In this document: positions 34,634 to 42,974 of the stretch, in pieces | Layout of the letters: the number at the start of each line of letters is the position of its first letter | How positions within the stretch are numbered: position 1 is the stretch's first letter | Assembly: GCF_004005865.1 (NCBI RefSeq) | Contig: NZ_SACN01000001.1 | Span: 248,001-312,000 of the forward strand | Source: Sphingomonas crocodyli | GTDB taxonomy: Bacteria > Pseudomonadota > Alphaproteobacteria > Sphingomonadales > Sphingomonadaceae | DNA: 64,000 nucleotides | Reading direction: 5' to 3' | Notes under the pieces: model-generated | The model's database searches: none | What the model was told of the DNA's origin: nothing | The model's input: the letters and a program-made list of their open reading frames with translations, nothing else | Made by a program: the position numbers and the translations under genes

Positions 34634-36601
34634 TCAGTGCGTGAGAGCCCCGATGATCTGCGGGGCGATCTTGTCGGCGGTCAGGCCGAAATGGTCATAG
34701 AGGGCCTTAACGGGAGCCGAGGCGCCGAAGCCGTCGAGGCCGAAGCGCAGGCCCTTGCGGCCGACATAGCGTTCCCAGCCGATCGTCGTGCCGGCCTCGA
34801 TCGAGACGAGCAGCGCGTCGGCCGGCAGGATGCCGTCCTTATAATCTTCGTCCTGCGCGTCGAAGCGTTCCCAGCTGGGCATCGACACGACATCGGCACC
34901 GATGCCGGCTTCTTCAAGCTTCGCCGCCGTCGCGACCGCGATTTCGACCTCCGAACCGCTGGCGATCAGCACCACCTTGCGCGCGGCGGCGGCGGGCTTG
35001 AGGCGATAGGCGCCGAGCGCCGAGAAGTTCTTCGAAATGTCTGTGCGCAGCTGCGGCAGGCCTTCGCGCGACAGAGCGAGCAGCGAGGGGCCGTCGGCCT
35101 TTTCGAGGCTGAGCTGCCAGCATTCGGCCGTCTCGATCACGTCGCACGGGCGATAGACGTCGATGTTCGGCATCACGCGCAGGCTCATCAGATGCTCGAC
35201 CGGCTGGTGGGTCGGGCCGTCTTCGCCCAGACCGATCGAGTCATGCGTCATCACATAGACGACGCGCTGCTGCTGGAGCGCCGACAGGCGGATCGCGGCG
35301 CGGCAATAGTCGGAGAAGACCAGGAAGGTGCCGCCATAGGGAATCACACCGCCGTGGAGCGCAAGGCCGTTCATCGCGCAGGCCATGCCGAATTCGCGGA
35401 TGCCGTAATAAATATAGCGACCGCTATAATCATCGGCGGTCAGCGGCGCCTGCCCCTTGGTCTTGGTATTGTTCGAACCGGTAAGATCGGCCGAACCGCC
35501 GATCGTCTCGGCCAGCTGATCGTTGATCGGGCCGAGCACCATTTCGGATGCCTTGCGGGTCGCGACCTTCTGCGGATTCGCGATCAGCCCTTCGAGATAG
35601 GGCTGGAGCGAGAAGTCGGCAGGCAACTTGCCCGCCATGCGCCGTTCGAACTCGGCGCGATCGGGATGTGCGACGAGGCGCGCTTCCCATGCCGAGCGGA
35701 CCGCGGTGCCGCGATGACCGGCGGCGCGCCAGGCCTCGGCGATGTCGGTCGGGATGACGAACGGTTCGGAGGTCCAGCCCAGTTCCTTGCGGGTCGCGGC
35801 GACTTCATCATTGCCCAGCGCCGAACCGTGCGTGGCCGACGTGCCCTGCTTGTTGGGCGCGCCAAAGCCGATGATCGTGGTGCATTGAACGATCGACGGG
35901 CGCGGATCGGCCTTCGCCGCTTCCAGCGCCTTGGCGATCGACGCGGCGTCATGCCCGTCGCAGGCGACGGTGTGCCAGCCGGTCGCGGCATAGCGCGCCA
36001 TCACGTCTTCGGACGACGACAGCGACACCGCGCCGTCGATGGTGATGCGATTATCGTCCCACAGCACGATCAGCTTGCCGAGCTTGAGATGCCCGGCGAG
36101 GCCGATCGCCTCATGGTTCACGCCTTCCATCAGGCAGCCGTCGCCGGCCAGAACCCAGGTACGGTGATCGACGACGTCGTTGCCGAAGGTGGCGTTCAGG
36201 TGGCGTTCGGCGATCGCCATGCCGACGGCGGTGGCCAGGCCCGAACCCAGCGGCCCGGTGGTCGCCTCGACGCCCGCCAGTTCGAAATTCTCGGGGTGGC
36301 CGGCGCACGGGCTGTGCAGCTGGCGGAAATTGGCGATGTCCTCGATCGTCGGGCGCGCATAGCCGGTCAGGTGCAGCAGCGAATAGATCAGCATCGATCC
36401 ATGCCCGGCCGACAGCACGAAACGGTCGCGATCGGCCCATTTGGGCTGAAGCGGATCGAACTTCAGATGATTGGTGAACAATTCGGTCGCGACGTCGGCC
36501 ATGCCCATCGGCATGCCGGGATGACCCGAATTGGCGGCCTGCACGGCATCCATCGACAGCGCCCGGATGGCGTTGGCGAGCTGGCGTGGCGTTACACTCA
36601 T
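34634..36601 (-). CDS. tkt: transketolase
   Basis: A 655-residue thiamine diphosphate enzyme of the pentose phosphate pathway. Motifs include GHGSMLIYSLLHLTGY, the ThDP-binding GDGCLMEGVNHEAIGLAGH, DSIGLGEDGPTHQP and the C-terminal WERF segment. The start MSVTPRQLANAIRALSMDAVQ is the usual family N-terminus. First gene of the tkt, gap, pgk, VOC, fda run. It is divergent from the zapA region. Confidence 0.96.
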   Translation of the reverse strand: MSVTPRQLANAIRALSMDAVQAANSGHPGMPMGMADVATELFTNHLKFDPLQPKWADRDRFVLSAGHGSMLIYSLLHLTGYARPTIEDIANFRQLHSPCAGHPENFELAGVEATTGPLGSGLATAVGMAIAERHLNATFGNDVVDHRTWVLAGDGCLMEGVNHEAIGLAGHLKLGKLIVLWDDNRITIDGAVSLSSSEDVMARYAATGWHTVACDGHDAASIAKALEAAKADPRPSIVQCTTIIGFGAPNKQGTSATHGSALGNDEVAATRKELGWTSEPFVIPTDIAEAWRAAGHRGTAVRSAWEARLVAHPDRAEFERRMAGKLPADFSLQPYLEGLIANPQKVATRKASEMVLGPINDQLAETIGGSADLTGSNNTKTKGQAPLTADDYSGRYIYYGIREFGMACAMNGLALHGGVIPYGGTFLVFSDYCRAAIRLSALQQQRVVYVMTHDSIGLGEDGPTHQPVEHLMSLRVMPNIDVYRPCDVIETAECWQLSLEKADGPSLLALSREGLPQLRTDISKNFSALGAYRLKPAAAARKVVLIASGSEVEIAVATAAKLEEAGIGADVVSMPSWERFDAQDEDYKDGILPADALLVSIEAGTTIGWERYVGRKGLRFGLDGFGASAPVKALYDHFGLTADKIAPQIIGALTH

Positions 36602-36758
36602 CTGAAGACCTTGCGCGGGAGCGGACACTGAAATGGCAAAGTGCCGCGCGATCGCGACCCCCAACCGCGCGACCCTTTGTCCTGTCGCGGCCCTATCGTC
36701 AACCAAGGATGGGCCTTTGGGCGGCTTGCGGGCGACGATCAGCCTGCTATTTCGGTCG

Positions 36759-36965
36759 ATGATGGACGATCGAAGCCTGATGCTGGCGCTGGGCCGCCTC
36801 GAACGAGCGCTTGTGCGCGTGGAGCAGGGACTCGATTCCGGCCCGCGAACTTTGTCGCATGACGAGAGCGAGGCGCTGTTTCGTCTTGCCGAACGGCACC
36901 GTACCTTGCGCGAAACCACCGAGACCGCGATCGAGCGCATCGATCGCCTGCTGGGGAACGGCTGA
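36759..36965 (+). CDS. small helical protein upstream of zapA, unknown
   Basis: A 68-residue protein (MMDDRSLMLALGRLERALVR...) that is almost entirely charged helix and likely a coiled coil (residues ~8-25 and ~45-65). It ends with TGATG shared with the zapA start, so the two are co-translated. I do not recognise a family. Partnering with ZapA, itself a coiled-coil protein, is an inference from coupling. An earlier ATG at 36633 exists, but the sequence before 36759 is not protein-like. Confidence 0.6.
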   Translation: MMDDRSLMLALGRLERALVRVEQGLDSGPRTLSHDESEALFRLAERHRTLRETTETAIERIDRLLGNG

Positions 36966-37291
36966 TGGCCGAAGTCGACGTTGCGGTCGGGGGCCGCCGC
37001 TACAAGCTCGCCTGCCGGGATGGCGAAGAGGATCAGCTGCGCGCGCTGGCCAGCATGGTCGATCGCAAGGCAGGCGACATCACCCGCGCGATCGGCGACA
37101 TGACCGAGGCGCGCGTGCTGCTGATGAGCGCGATCCTGCTCGCCGACGAGCTGAACGACGCCAAGTCGCACCAGACGGCACCTGCCGCGGCGCCCCAGCC
37201 CGCCGAACTCGATCCGGGCTATGCGCAGGCGATCGAACGGATTGCCGAACGGATGGAGCGACTTGCGGATCGTCTTAACAGCGACGCTTGA
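36965..37291 (+). CDS. zapA: cell division protein ZapA
   Basis: A 108-residue protein with the ZapA fold: VDVAVGGRRYKLACRDGEEDQLRALASMVDRKAGDI for the globular head, then a helical MTEARVLLMSAILLADELND and a C-terminal coiled-coil segment. ZapA binds and bundles FtsZ at the division ring. Its place next to the 6S RNA and the folate cyclo-ligase gene is the classic zapA-ssrS-ygfA order. Confidence 0.9.
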   Translation: MAEVDVAVGGRRYKLACRDGEEDQLRALASMVDRKAGDITRAIGDMTEARVLLMSAILLADELNDAKSHQTAPAAAPQPAELDPGYAQAIERIAERMERLADRLNSDA

Positions 37292-37490
37292 GCCTGCGGG
37301 CGCGGCATCCTACATAGGGGACGGCGGGTACTGCCCGGCACGAGCTGCAGCGAACATCCCTGAGGCGATTCACATCCAAAGGGGGCTGTCCCTGTTAGGA
37401 TCCTGGTCCGAAGCACATGGTCCCCACCTGACGTTAACGGCGTCAGAGGATATTCCAGCAAACGACCACGGCGGTCCCGCCACCCGCACC
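37292..37490 (+). ncRNA. ssrS: 6S RNA
   Basis: The 203-base gap between zapA and the 5-formyl-THF cyclo-ligase gene is the usual position of 6S RNA. The sequence CCCTGAGGCGATTCACATCC (from 37359) closely resembles the E. coli 6S stretch around CCCTGAGCCGATATTTCATACC, and TGGTCCGAAGC downstream resembles the opposite side of the E. coli stem. TGCGGG (37295-37300) can pair with CCCGCA (37483-37488) to close the long hairpin. 6S RNA mimics an open promoter and holds the sigma-70 polymerase in stationary phase. Exact ends are approximate. Confidence 0.8.
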
Positions 37491-37494
37491 ATAT

Positions 37495-38073
37495 ATGACG
37501 AAGCCTGAGGAAAAGGCGGCGCTGCGTGCCGAACTGCGCGCGAAACGCGACGCCTTCGTGATCGCGATGGCGCCCGGCGAACGCGAAGCGGCCGAAGCGG
37601 CGCTCGCCGATCGCGCGGGCGAAACGATCGCCGCCGCCAAGATCATCGCCGGCTATATCGGCCTTGGATCCGAAATCTCCTGCATGGCGATGCTCGCGCG
37701 CGGGGCCGCCAATGGGGCGACGACGGCGCTGGCTTATGTCGACGGCCGCGACCGGCCGATGCGCTTCCTGCGCTGGGCGCCGGGCGATCCGCTGGAGCGC
37801 GGCTGGTTCAACCTGCTGCAGCCCCCGGCCGACGCGCCCGAAGTGACGCCCGATCTGATCCTGACCCCGCTGCTGGGATTCGATTCGCGTTTCATGCGAA
37901 TCGGGCAGGGGGCGGGCTTCTATGATCGCGCATTCGCGGCTAATCGCACCGCGAGGCGGCTTGGCATCGCCTGGAGCGTGCAGCAGGTGGATGTGGTGCC
38001 ATGCGATCCGTGGGACCAGCCGCTCGACCTGATCTGCACCGAACGCAAACTATTGCATCAGGGCTTTAAGTAA
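37495..38073 (+). CDS. 5-formyltetrahydrofolate cyclo-ligase
   Basis: A 192-residue enzyme that converts 5-formyl-THF to 5,10-methenyl-THF with ATP. The signature is GFDSRFMRIGQGAGFYDRAF near residue 125, with LILTPLLGFD before it. It follows 6S RNA as in E. coli (ygfA/fau), and the RNA leader may link their transcription. Its stop shares a base with the start of the next gene (TAATG). Confidence 0.92.
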   Translation: MTKPEEKAALRAELRAKRDAFVIAMAPGEREAAEAALADRAGETIAAAKIIAGYIGLGSEISCMAMLARGAANGATTALAYVDGRDRPMRFLRWAPGDPLERGWFNLLQPPADAPEVTPDLILTPLLGFDSRFMRIGQGAGFYDRAFAANRTARRLGIAWSVQQVDVVPCDPWDQPLDLICTERKLLHQGFK

Positions 38074-38288
38074 TGAGCGAACCAAGTTGGCGCAAACCCT
38101 TCGGAATGTTCCTCATTTTGGCACTGATCGTGATCTGGTCGGTTCTGGTCCTGCTGGCGTCGCCGTTGATCGAGCGGCTTCCCGCGCTGGTTCAGGCCGT
38201 GGTCTATACATTCCTGGGGATCGTCTGGATCCTGCCGCTGAAGCCGCTTCTGTCGTGGATGGAGACCGGACACTGGCGCAAATTTTAG
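38073..38288 (+). CDS. DUF2842 family small membrane protein
   Basis: A 71-residue protein with two transmembrane helices (residues ~10-32 and ~39-58) and the family ending LPLKPLLSWMETGHWRKF. No function is known. It is translationally coupled to the cyclo-ligase. Confidence 0.85.
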   Translation: MSEPSWRKPFGMFLILALIVIWSVLVLLASPLIERLPALVQAVVYTFLGIVWILPLKPLLSWMETGHWRKF

Positions 38289-38370
38289 GACAGGATCGCC
38301 GCGTCATTAACCGGATATAATCAAAGCGGGCTCTAGTCAGGTCGGGAGATAAAACAGGAACCCCGACGGC

Positions 38371-39393
38371 GTGCATCAGGACAAGATCATCGAATCGTCC
38401 GCACAGAGAGGCGAGTGGCGTCGCCTCTACGACCGTATTGGCGAGCTGCTTTTTTCGAACGATATCGAGCCGACTCCTGAGAATTTCGAGCTTTGCCACC
38501 GCTATCTGAGCGGTGACAGCACCATCGTGGGCCTGATCGACAAGGCTGTCCGCAAGGATGGCCGGATCACCGCCGCCGCGATGACCGCAATCAACGCGCA
38601 GGTTCGCTCGGGCCTCGACAGCGGCAATCTGTCCGACATGGCCGAAAGCGCGCGCGGGCTGCTGGAGCAGGTGAGCGCGGTCGTCACCCGATCGGGCGAC
38701 GAAGCGCGCGATTATGCCGCCGACCTGGAAAGCGGCGCCGCCGGCCTGTCGGTGGAAGATCCGGGGATGACGGTCGACACCTTGGTCGGGCTGACCAAGG
38801 CGATGATCGACAAGACCCGCGCAGCGGAGGACGAGCTTCGCCGCACCGAAGCGCAGATCAAGTCGCTGCACGACGATCTGGCCGCCGCGCACCGCACCGC
38901 CAACAGCGATCCGCTGACCGGCCTGCCGAATCGCCGTGCTTTCGATCATCAGCTGCGCATCGCGCTGGAAAATGCGCGGCGGCAGAAGACCCCGCTCGCG
39001 CTCGCGATCTGCGACATCGATCATTTCAAGCAATTCAACGACACGCACGGCCATCAGATCGGCGACGAGGTGATCAAGTTCGTCGGAAGCTCGCTGGCGC
39101 GCGCGACCAATGACGGATTCTGCGCGCGGTATGGCGGCGAGGAATTCGTGCTGATCTTCGAACGCGCCGATCCCGAAGCCGCGCGCGCAATGCTCGACAA
39201 GGTTCGAACCGTGATCGCGTCGCGCGAATTGAAGGTCACGAACACCGGCCAGTCGCTTGGCCGCCTGAGCTTTTCGGGCGGCATCGCGATGCTGGAGGAT
39301 GCGGATTCGCCGGGCACGTTGCTGCGCCGTGCCGACACCGCTTTGTATCGCGCCAAGGAGAGCGGGCGTAACCGGGTGATGCTCGACGCCTGA
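38371..39393 (+). CDS. GGDEF diguanylate cyclase
   Basis: A 340-residue cytoplasmic protein with a GTG start. Residues ~1-160 are a helical region without a recognised sensor domain (RIGELLFSNDIEPTPENFELCHRYLSG at the front). After a coiled-coil stretch (KTRAAEDELRRTEAQIKSLHDDL) comes a GGDEF domain with DPLTGLPNRRAFD, DIDHFKQFNDTHGHQIGD and the active site RYGGEEF. It makes cyclic di-GMP. The product-inhibition I-site (RxxD just before RYGGEEF in PleD) aligns with TNDG here, so allosteric feedback is probably absent. The N-terminal part may be the input domain. Confidence 0.88.
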   Translation: MHQDKIIESSAQRGEWRRLYDRIGELLFSNDIEPTPENFELCHRYLSGDSTIVGLIDKAVRKDGRITAAAMTAINAQVRSGLDSGNLSDMAESARGLLEQVSAVVTRSGDEARDYAADLESGAAGLSVEDPGMTVDTLVGLTKAMIDKTRAAEDELRRTEAQIKSLHDDLAAAHRTANSDPLTGLPNRRAFDHQLRIALENARRQKTPLALAICDIDHFKQFNDTHGHQIGDEVIKFVGSSLARATNDGFCARYGGEEFVLIFERADPEAARAMLDKVRTVIASRELKVTNTGQSLGRLSFSGGIAMLEDADSPGTLLRRADTALYRAKESGRNRVMLDA

Positions 39394-39456
39394 TATCTTC
39401 AACGCCTGATTGACCGATATTGGCCTTTATCTTCAGCACGCTGTAAGCGCGTGCTT

Positions 39457-41520
39457 ATGAGCGCCCGTAACGACTTCGCATCGATTCACAGCCACGGTTT
39501 TGTCCGTGTAGGCGCAGGCACGCCCGTCGCGACCGTCGGCGATGTCGGCGCGAACGCCGCCGCGATCCTCGATCTGGCGCAGCGCGCCGATGCCGAGGGC
39601 GTCGACCTGCTCGTCCTGCCCGAACTGTGCCTGTCCTCCTACGCGATCGACGATCTGCATCTGCAGGACGCCCTGCTCGATCGGGTCGAGACCGAACTGG
39701 GCAAGATCGTCACTGCGAGCGCGAAGCTGAAGCCCGTATTGCTGGTGGGCACCCCGATCCGGCGCAGCGGGCGGCTCTACAATACGGCCATCGCCATATC
39801 GCAGGGCCGGATTCTGGGCGTGGTTCCGAAGTCTTACCTGCCCAATTATCGCGAATATTATGAAAAGCGCTGGTTCGCGCTCGGCTATGATCTTGTCGGC
39901 CTGACGATCGATCTGTGCGGGCAGGAGGTGCCCTTCGGCCCCGATCAGATCTTCGCCGCGAACGACCTGCGCGACTTCGTTTTCCACATCGAGATTTGCG
40001 AGGATTATTGGGCGCCGCTGCCGCCGTCGACGATGGGCGCGATGGCGGGCGCGCTGATCTTGGCCAATCTGTCCGCATCTAACATCATCATCGGCAAGGC
40101 GCGCGAGCGGGCGTTGCTCAGCGCCTCGCAATCGGTGCGCGCGATCGCCGCCTATGCCTATTCGGCGAGCGGCCCCGGCGAGAGCACGACCGACCTCGCG
40201 TGGGACGGGCAGGCGATGATTCACGAACTCGGCGAAACCCTTGCCGAATCGGGGCGCTTCGACACCGAATCCGAGCTGATCATTGCCGATGTCGATGTCG
40301 GCCGCCTGCGGCTCGAACGGATGCGGACGGGGACGTTCAACGACAATGCGATGGCGGTCGGCCATCCCGAGACCGCATTCCGCCGCGTCACCTTCGATCA
40401 CAAGCCCGGCTTCGCCGATATCGGGCTGAAGCGCCCCGTCGCTCGCTTCCCCTTCGTGCCCGACGATGCCGAGAAGCTCGATCTCGATTGCTACGAGGCG
40501 TTCAACATCCAGGTCGCGGGGCTCGCCAAGCGGGTCGAGGCGTCGGGTGCCAAGACGATGGTGATCGGCGTGTCGGGCGGGCTCGATTCGACGCATGCGA
40601 TGGTGGTCGCAGCCAAGGCGTGCGACCGGCTGGGCCTGCCGCGATCGGCGATCCTGGCCTTCACCATGCCAGGCTTCGCGACCGGCGAGGCGACCAAGGC
40701 CAATGCCTGGGCGCTGATGAAGGCGCTGGGTGCGACGGCCGACGAGATCGATATCCGCCCGGCCGCGCGCCAGATGCTGACCGACATGGGCCATCCCTTC
40801 GCCAGCGGCGAGCCGACCTATGACATCACCTTCGAAAATGTGCAGGCGGGGCTGCGCACCGATTATCTGTTCCGCCTCGCCAACCAGCGCGACGGCTTCG
40901 TCGTCGGCACGGGCGACCTGAGCGAGCTTGCGCTTGGCTGGTGCACCTATGGCGTCGGCGATCAGATGAGCCATTATGCCGTCAACGCCGGCGTGCCCAA
41001 GACACTGATTCAGTTCCTGATTCGCTGGAGCGTGACGAGTGGGCAGTTCGATACCGCGACGGGCGACCTGTTGACCGCGATCCTCGCGACCGAAATATCG
41101 CCCGAACTGGTGCCCGCCGACGCCGATGGCGCGATCCAGAGCACCGAAGCGAAGATCGGCCCGTACGAGCTGCACGATTTCTTCCTGCATCATATCGCGC
41201 GGCTCGGCCTGCCACCGTCGAAGGTCGCCTTCCTCGCCTGGCATGCGTGGCATGATGCCGATGCCGGGCTGTGGCCGATCGGTTTCCCGGCGGACAAGCG
41301 CAACGGATATGACATGGCGACGATCCACCGCTGGCTCGAAAGCTTCCTGTGGCGCTTCTTCACGACCAGCCAGTTCAAGCGGTCGGCGATCCCGAACGGG
41401 CCGAAGGTGTCGGGGGCAGGGGCGCTGTCCCCGCGTGGCGACTGGCGCGCGCCGTCGGACGGCAATGCCAAGGTGTGGCTCGACGAACTGCGCGCCGCGC
41501 TCGACGGGGTCGACCTCTAA
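39457..41520 (+). CDS. nadE: glutamine-dependent NAD+ synthetase
   Basis: A 687-residue two-domain enzyme. The N-terminal nitrilase-type amidase has Glu in LLVLPELCLSS, Lys in VPKSYLPNY and Cys in HIEICEDYWAP. The C-terminal synthetase has the P-loop GVSGGLDSTHAM. It amidates deamido-NAD with glutamine as nitrogen source. ATG at 39457 is preferred over the GTG at 39451. The 3' end overlaps the convergent mmcB gene by four bases. Confidence 0.95.
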   Translation: MSARNDFASIHSHGFVRVGAGTPVATVGDVGANAAAILDLAQRADAEGVDLLVLPELCLSSYAIDDLHLQDALLDRVETELGKIVTASAKLKPVLLVGTPIRRSGRLYNTAIAISQGRILGVVPKSYLPNYREYYEKRWFALGYDLVGLTIDLCGQEVPFGPDQIFAANDLRDFVFHIEICEDYWAPLPPSTMGAMAGALILANLSASNIIIGKARERALLSASQSVRAIAAYAYSASGPGESTTDLAWDGQAMIHELGETLAESGRFDTESELIIADVDVGRLRLERMRTGTFNDNAMAVGHPETAFRRVTFDHKPGFADIGLKRPVARFPFVPDDAEKLDLDCYEAFNIQVAGLAKRVEASGAKTMVIGVSGGLDSTHAMVVAAKACDRLGLPRSAILAFTMPGFATGEATKANAWALMKALGATADEIDIRPAARQMLTDMGHPFASGEPTYDITFENVQAGLRTDYLFRLANQRDGFVVGTGDLSELALGWCTYGVGDQMSHYAVNAGVPKTLIQFLIRWSVTSGQFDTATGDLLTAILATEISPELVPADADGAIQSTEAKIGPYELHDFFLHHIARLGLPPSKVAFLAWHAWHDADAGLWPIGFPADKRNGYDMATIHRWLESFLWRFFTTSQFKRSAIPNGPKVSGAGALSPRGDWRAPSDGNAKVWLDELRAALDGVDL

Positions 41521-42005
41521 CCCAGGCCATCCCCCGCGCAATCGAGATCGCCCCACAGCCGCCGCGCGGCCCGACGGGCGAAGCGGAGCGTTTCGGCCTT
41601 GCGGCGTGATCCCGAAAGCGGGCGCAACGCCGGTTCGCGCAACACCGCGGCGTCATAGCGATCGGCGACGATCAGACCGGCGATGTCGGGACGGAAGGCG
41701 GGATCGTCGAACGGGCTGAGATCGAACCCGGCCGGCACCGCCCAGAAATAGCGATCGCAAAAGTCGAGATAATCCGGCCATTTCGCATCGCCGAGCAAGT
41801 CGGCGCGCGACACCTTGATCTCGACGATCGTGATGCACCCTTTGGGATCGATCGCCATCAGATCGGCGCGGCGGCCATTGCCCAGCGGCACTTCGGGCAT
41901 CGGCATCAATTCAGCGCGCAGAAACAGCTTCGCCACGCCGCGCGCGACATCGATGGCGACGAGCGGCGCGAGAGTCGAATCGATGTCGGCAGGAAGGCTG
42001 GCCAT
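41517..42005 (-). CDS. mmcB: MmcB-family DNA repair protein
   Basis: A 162-residue protein of the MmcB (DUF1052) family, with a nuclease-like core: GNGRRADLMAIDPKGCITIVEIKVSRADLLGD resembles the D...ExK pattern of PD-(D/E)xK enzymes. In Caulobacter mmcB is an SOS gene involved in tolerance to mitomycin C. Here a LexA box lies 13 bases upstream of the ATG, consistent with that. The ATG at 42005 is preferred over a GTG at 42011. Confidence 0.87.
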   Translation of the reverse strand: MASLPADIDSTLAPLVAIDVARGVAKLFLRAELMPMPEVPLGNGRRADLMAIDPKGCITIVEIKVSRADLLGDAKWPDYLDFCDRYFWAVPAGFDLSPFDDPAFRPDIAGLIVADRYDAAVLREPALRPLSGSRRKAETLRFARRAARRLWGDLDCAGDGLG

Positions 42006-42017
42006 CGCCACCGATTA

Positions 42018-42032
42018 GAACATTTGTGGAAC
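42018..42032 (-). promoter_or_regulatory. LexA box upstream of mmcB
   Basis: On the minus strand the sequence reads GTTC-CACAAAT-GTTC, an exact match to the alphaproteobacterial LexA consensus GTTC-N7-GTTC. It lies 13 bases before the mmcB ATG, where bound LexA would block transcription or its start until DNA damage. Confidence 0.8.
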
Positions 42033-42049
42033 TTTTGCCACCTTCTCCT

Positions 42050-42158
42050 CGTCATTGCGAGGAGCCGAAGGCGACGCGGCAATCCAGGCCCGCACTAGAG
42101 TTAGGTCGCGAGCCTCTCCCATGCGGGCCTGGATTGCTTCGCTACGCTCGCAATGACG
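42050..42158. repeat. two-part inverted repeat (REP/RPE-like element)
   Basis: Outer arms CGTCATTGCGAG (42050-42061 / 42147-42158) and inner arms CAATCCAGGCCCGCA (42080-42094 / 42122-42136) are exact reverse complements, giving a 109-base fold. The pattern 'CGTCATTGCGAG...GCAATCC' is common in alphaproteobacterial genomes as dispersed palindromes. It fills the gap between the mmcB promoter and the DUF1491 gene. No gene is seen here. Confidence 0.8.
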
Positions 42159-42167
42159 AATCTGGTT

Positions 42168-42497
42168 TTAAGCCAGCAACGCCTCGACGATCGCCCGCGC
42201 ATCGCGATGATCGGCCTCGATCACCCAGAGATCGGGATCGGTGCGGCGGCGGCGGGCGATATAGTCGGTCTGCTCGATCGGATCGGCCGGGCCGACGCTG
42301 TCGAGGCCGAATCCGCCCTCGAATCGCCAGACGCGCTCGACCAGCCCTTGCGATTGTCCGCGATCGGCGAGTGCGACGATGATCGACCCCGCGACCTCAT
42401 CGCCGCGCGCCAGCACCATCGCCGATCCGCCCTCATCCTGAATCTTGCGGATCAATGCGGAGACGAGCAGCGCCGAGGCGGGCCGCGTCTCGGTCAC
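42168..42497 (-). CDS. DUF1491 family protein
   Basis: A 109-residue protein with the DUF1491 layout: SALLVSALIRKIQDEGGSAMVLARGDEVAGSIIVAL at the start and TDPDLWVIEADHRDARAIVEALL at the end. Function unknown. Its ATG overlaps the stop of the upstream thioesterase by four bases. Confidence 0.82.
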   Translation of the reverse strand: MTETRPASALLVSALIRKIQDEGGSAMVLARGDEVAGSIIVALADRGQSQGLVERVWRFEGGFGLDSVGPADPIEQTDYIARRRRTDPDLWVIEADHRDARAIVEALLA

Positions 42498-42973
42498 TTC
42501 TGGCGGTAACCCGGCAGCCCGGCGAGCGCGATGCGCGAACGCATGAAGGTGCCGGTGCCGCGCGCGACCTCCTCACCCTCCGCATCGACCAGTCGCGCGT
42601 CGGCGACGAACACGCGGCGCTTGCCGCTGACCCAGCGCCCCTCGGCCACCAGCGGCCCGGCGTGAATCGGGCGGGTGAGCAGCAGATTGAACGCGGTCGT
42701 CAGCAGGAAATAATCGCTGACCAGGCTGTTCGCCGCATAGAAGGCCGCGTCATCGAGCATCTTGAAATAGGTGGTGCCGTGAACCGCGCCGGCGGCGTGA
42801 TAGACCGTCTCGTCCACGACGAAATGGATCCGCGCAAAGCCTTCCTCGACGATTTCGAGGCGCGATTTGAACAATTGGTTGATCGGCGCGGCGGCGTAGA
42901 GCGATTCCAGCGCGCGATAATGGGCTTCGGCGCCCGAAGGCGGCGGCGTAGTCCCAGCAGAACCCTGGGCCAT
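42494..42973 (-). CDS. PaaI-type hotdog thioesterase
   Basis: A 159-residue hotdog-fold protein. HAAGAVHGTTYFKMLDDAAFYAAN holds the usual catalytic Asp region, followed by TTAFNLLLTRPIHAGPLVAEGRWVSGKRRVFVADARLVD. It probably hydrolyses acyl-CoA thioesters in the cytoplasm; the substrate is not clear. It lies one base after ptsN on the same transcript. Confidence 0.85.
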   Translation of the reverse strand: MAQGSAGTTPPPSGAEAHYRALESLYAAAPINQLFKSRLEIVEEGFARIHFVVDETVYHAAGAVHGTTYFKMLDDAAFYAANSLVSDYFLLTTAFNLLLTRPIHAGPLVAEGRWVSGKRRVFVADARLVDAEGEEVARGTGTFMRSRIALAGLPGYRQK

Positions 42974-42974
42974 A

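Noticed and set aside
34637..36631. 664-residue open frame antisense to tkt
   Set aside because: Shadow of transketolase; low-complexity composition and no motif.
37219..37461. 80-residue frame antisense to zapA and 6S RNA
   Set aside because: Composition is poor and the region is explained by 6S RNA.
39433..41556. 707-residue open frame antisense to nadE
   Set aside because: Shadow of nadE, which has complete amidase and synthetase motifs.
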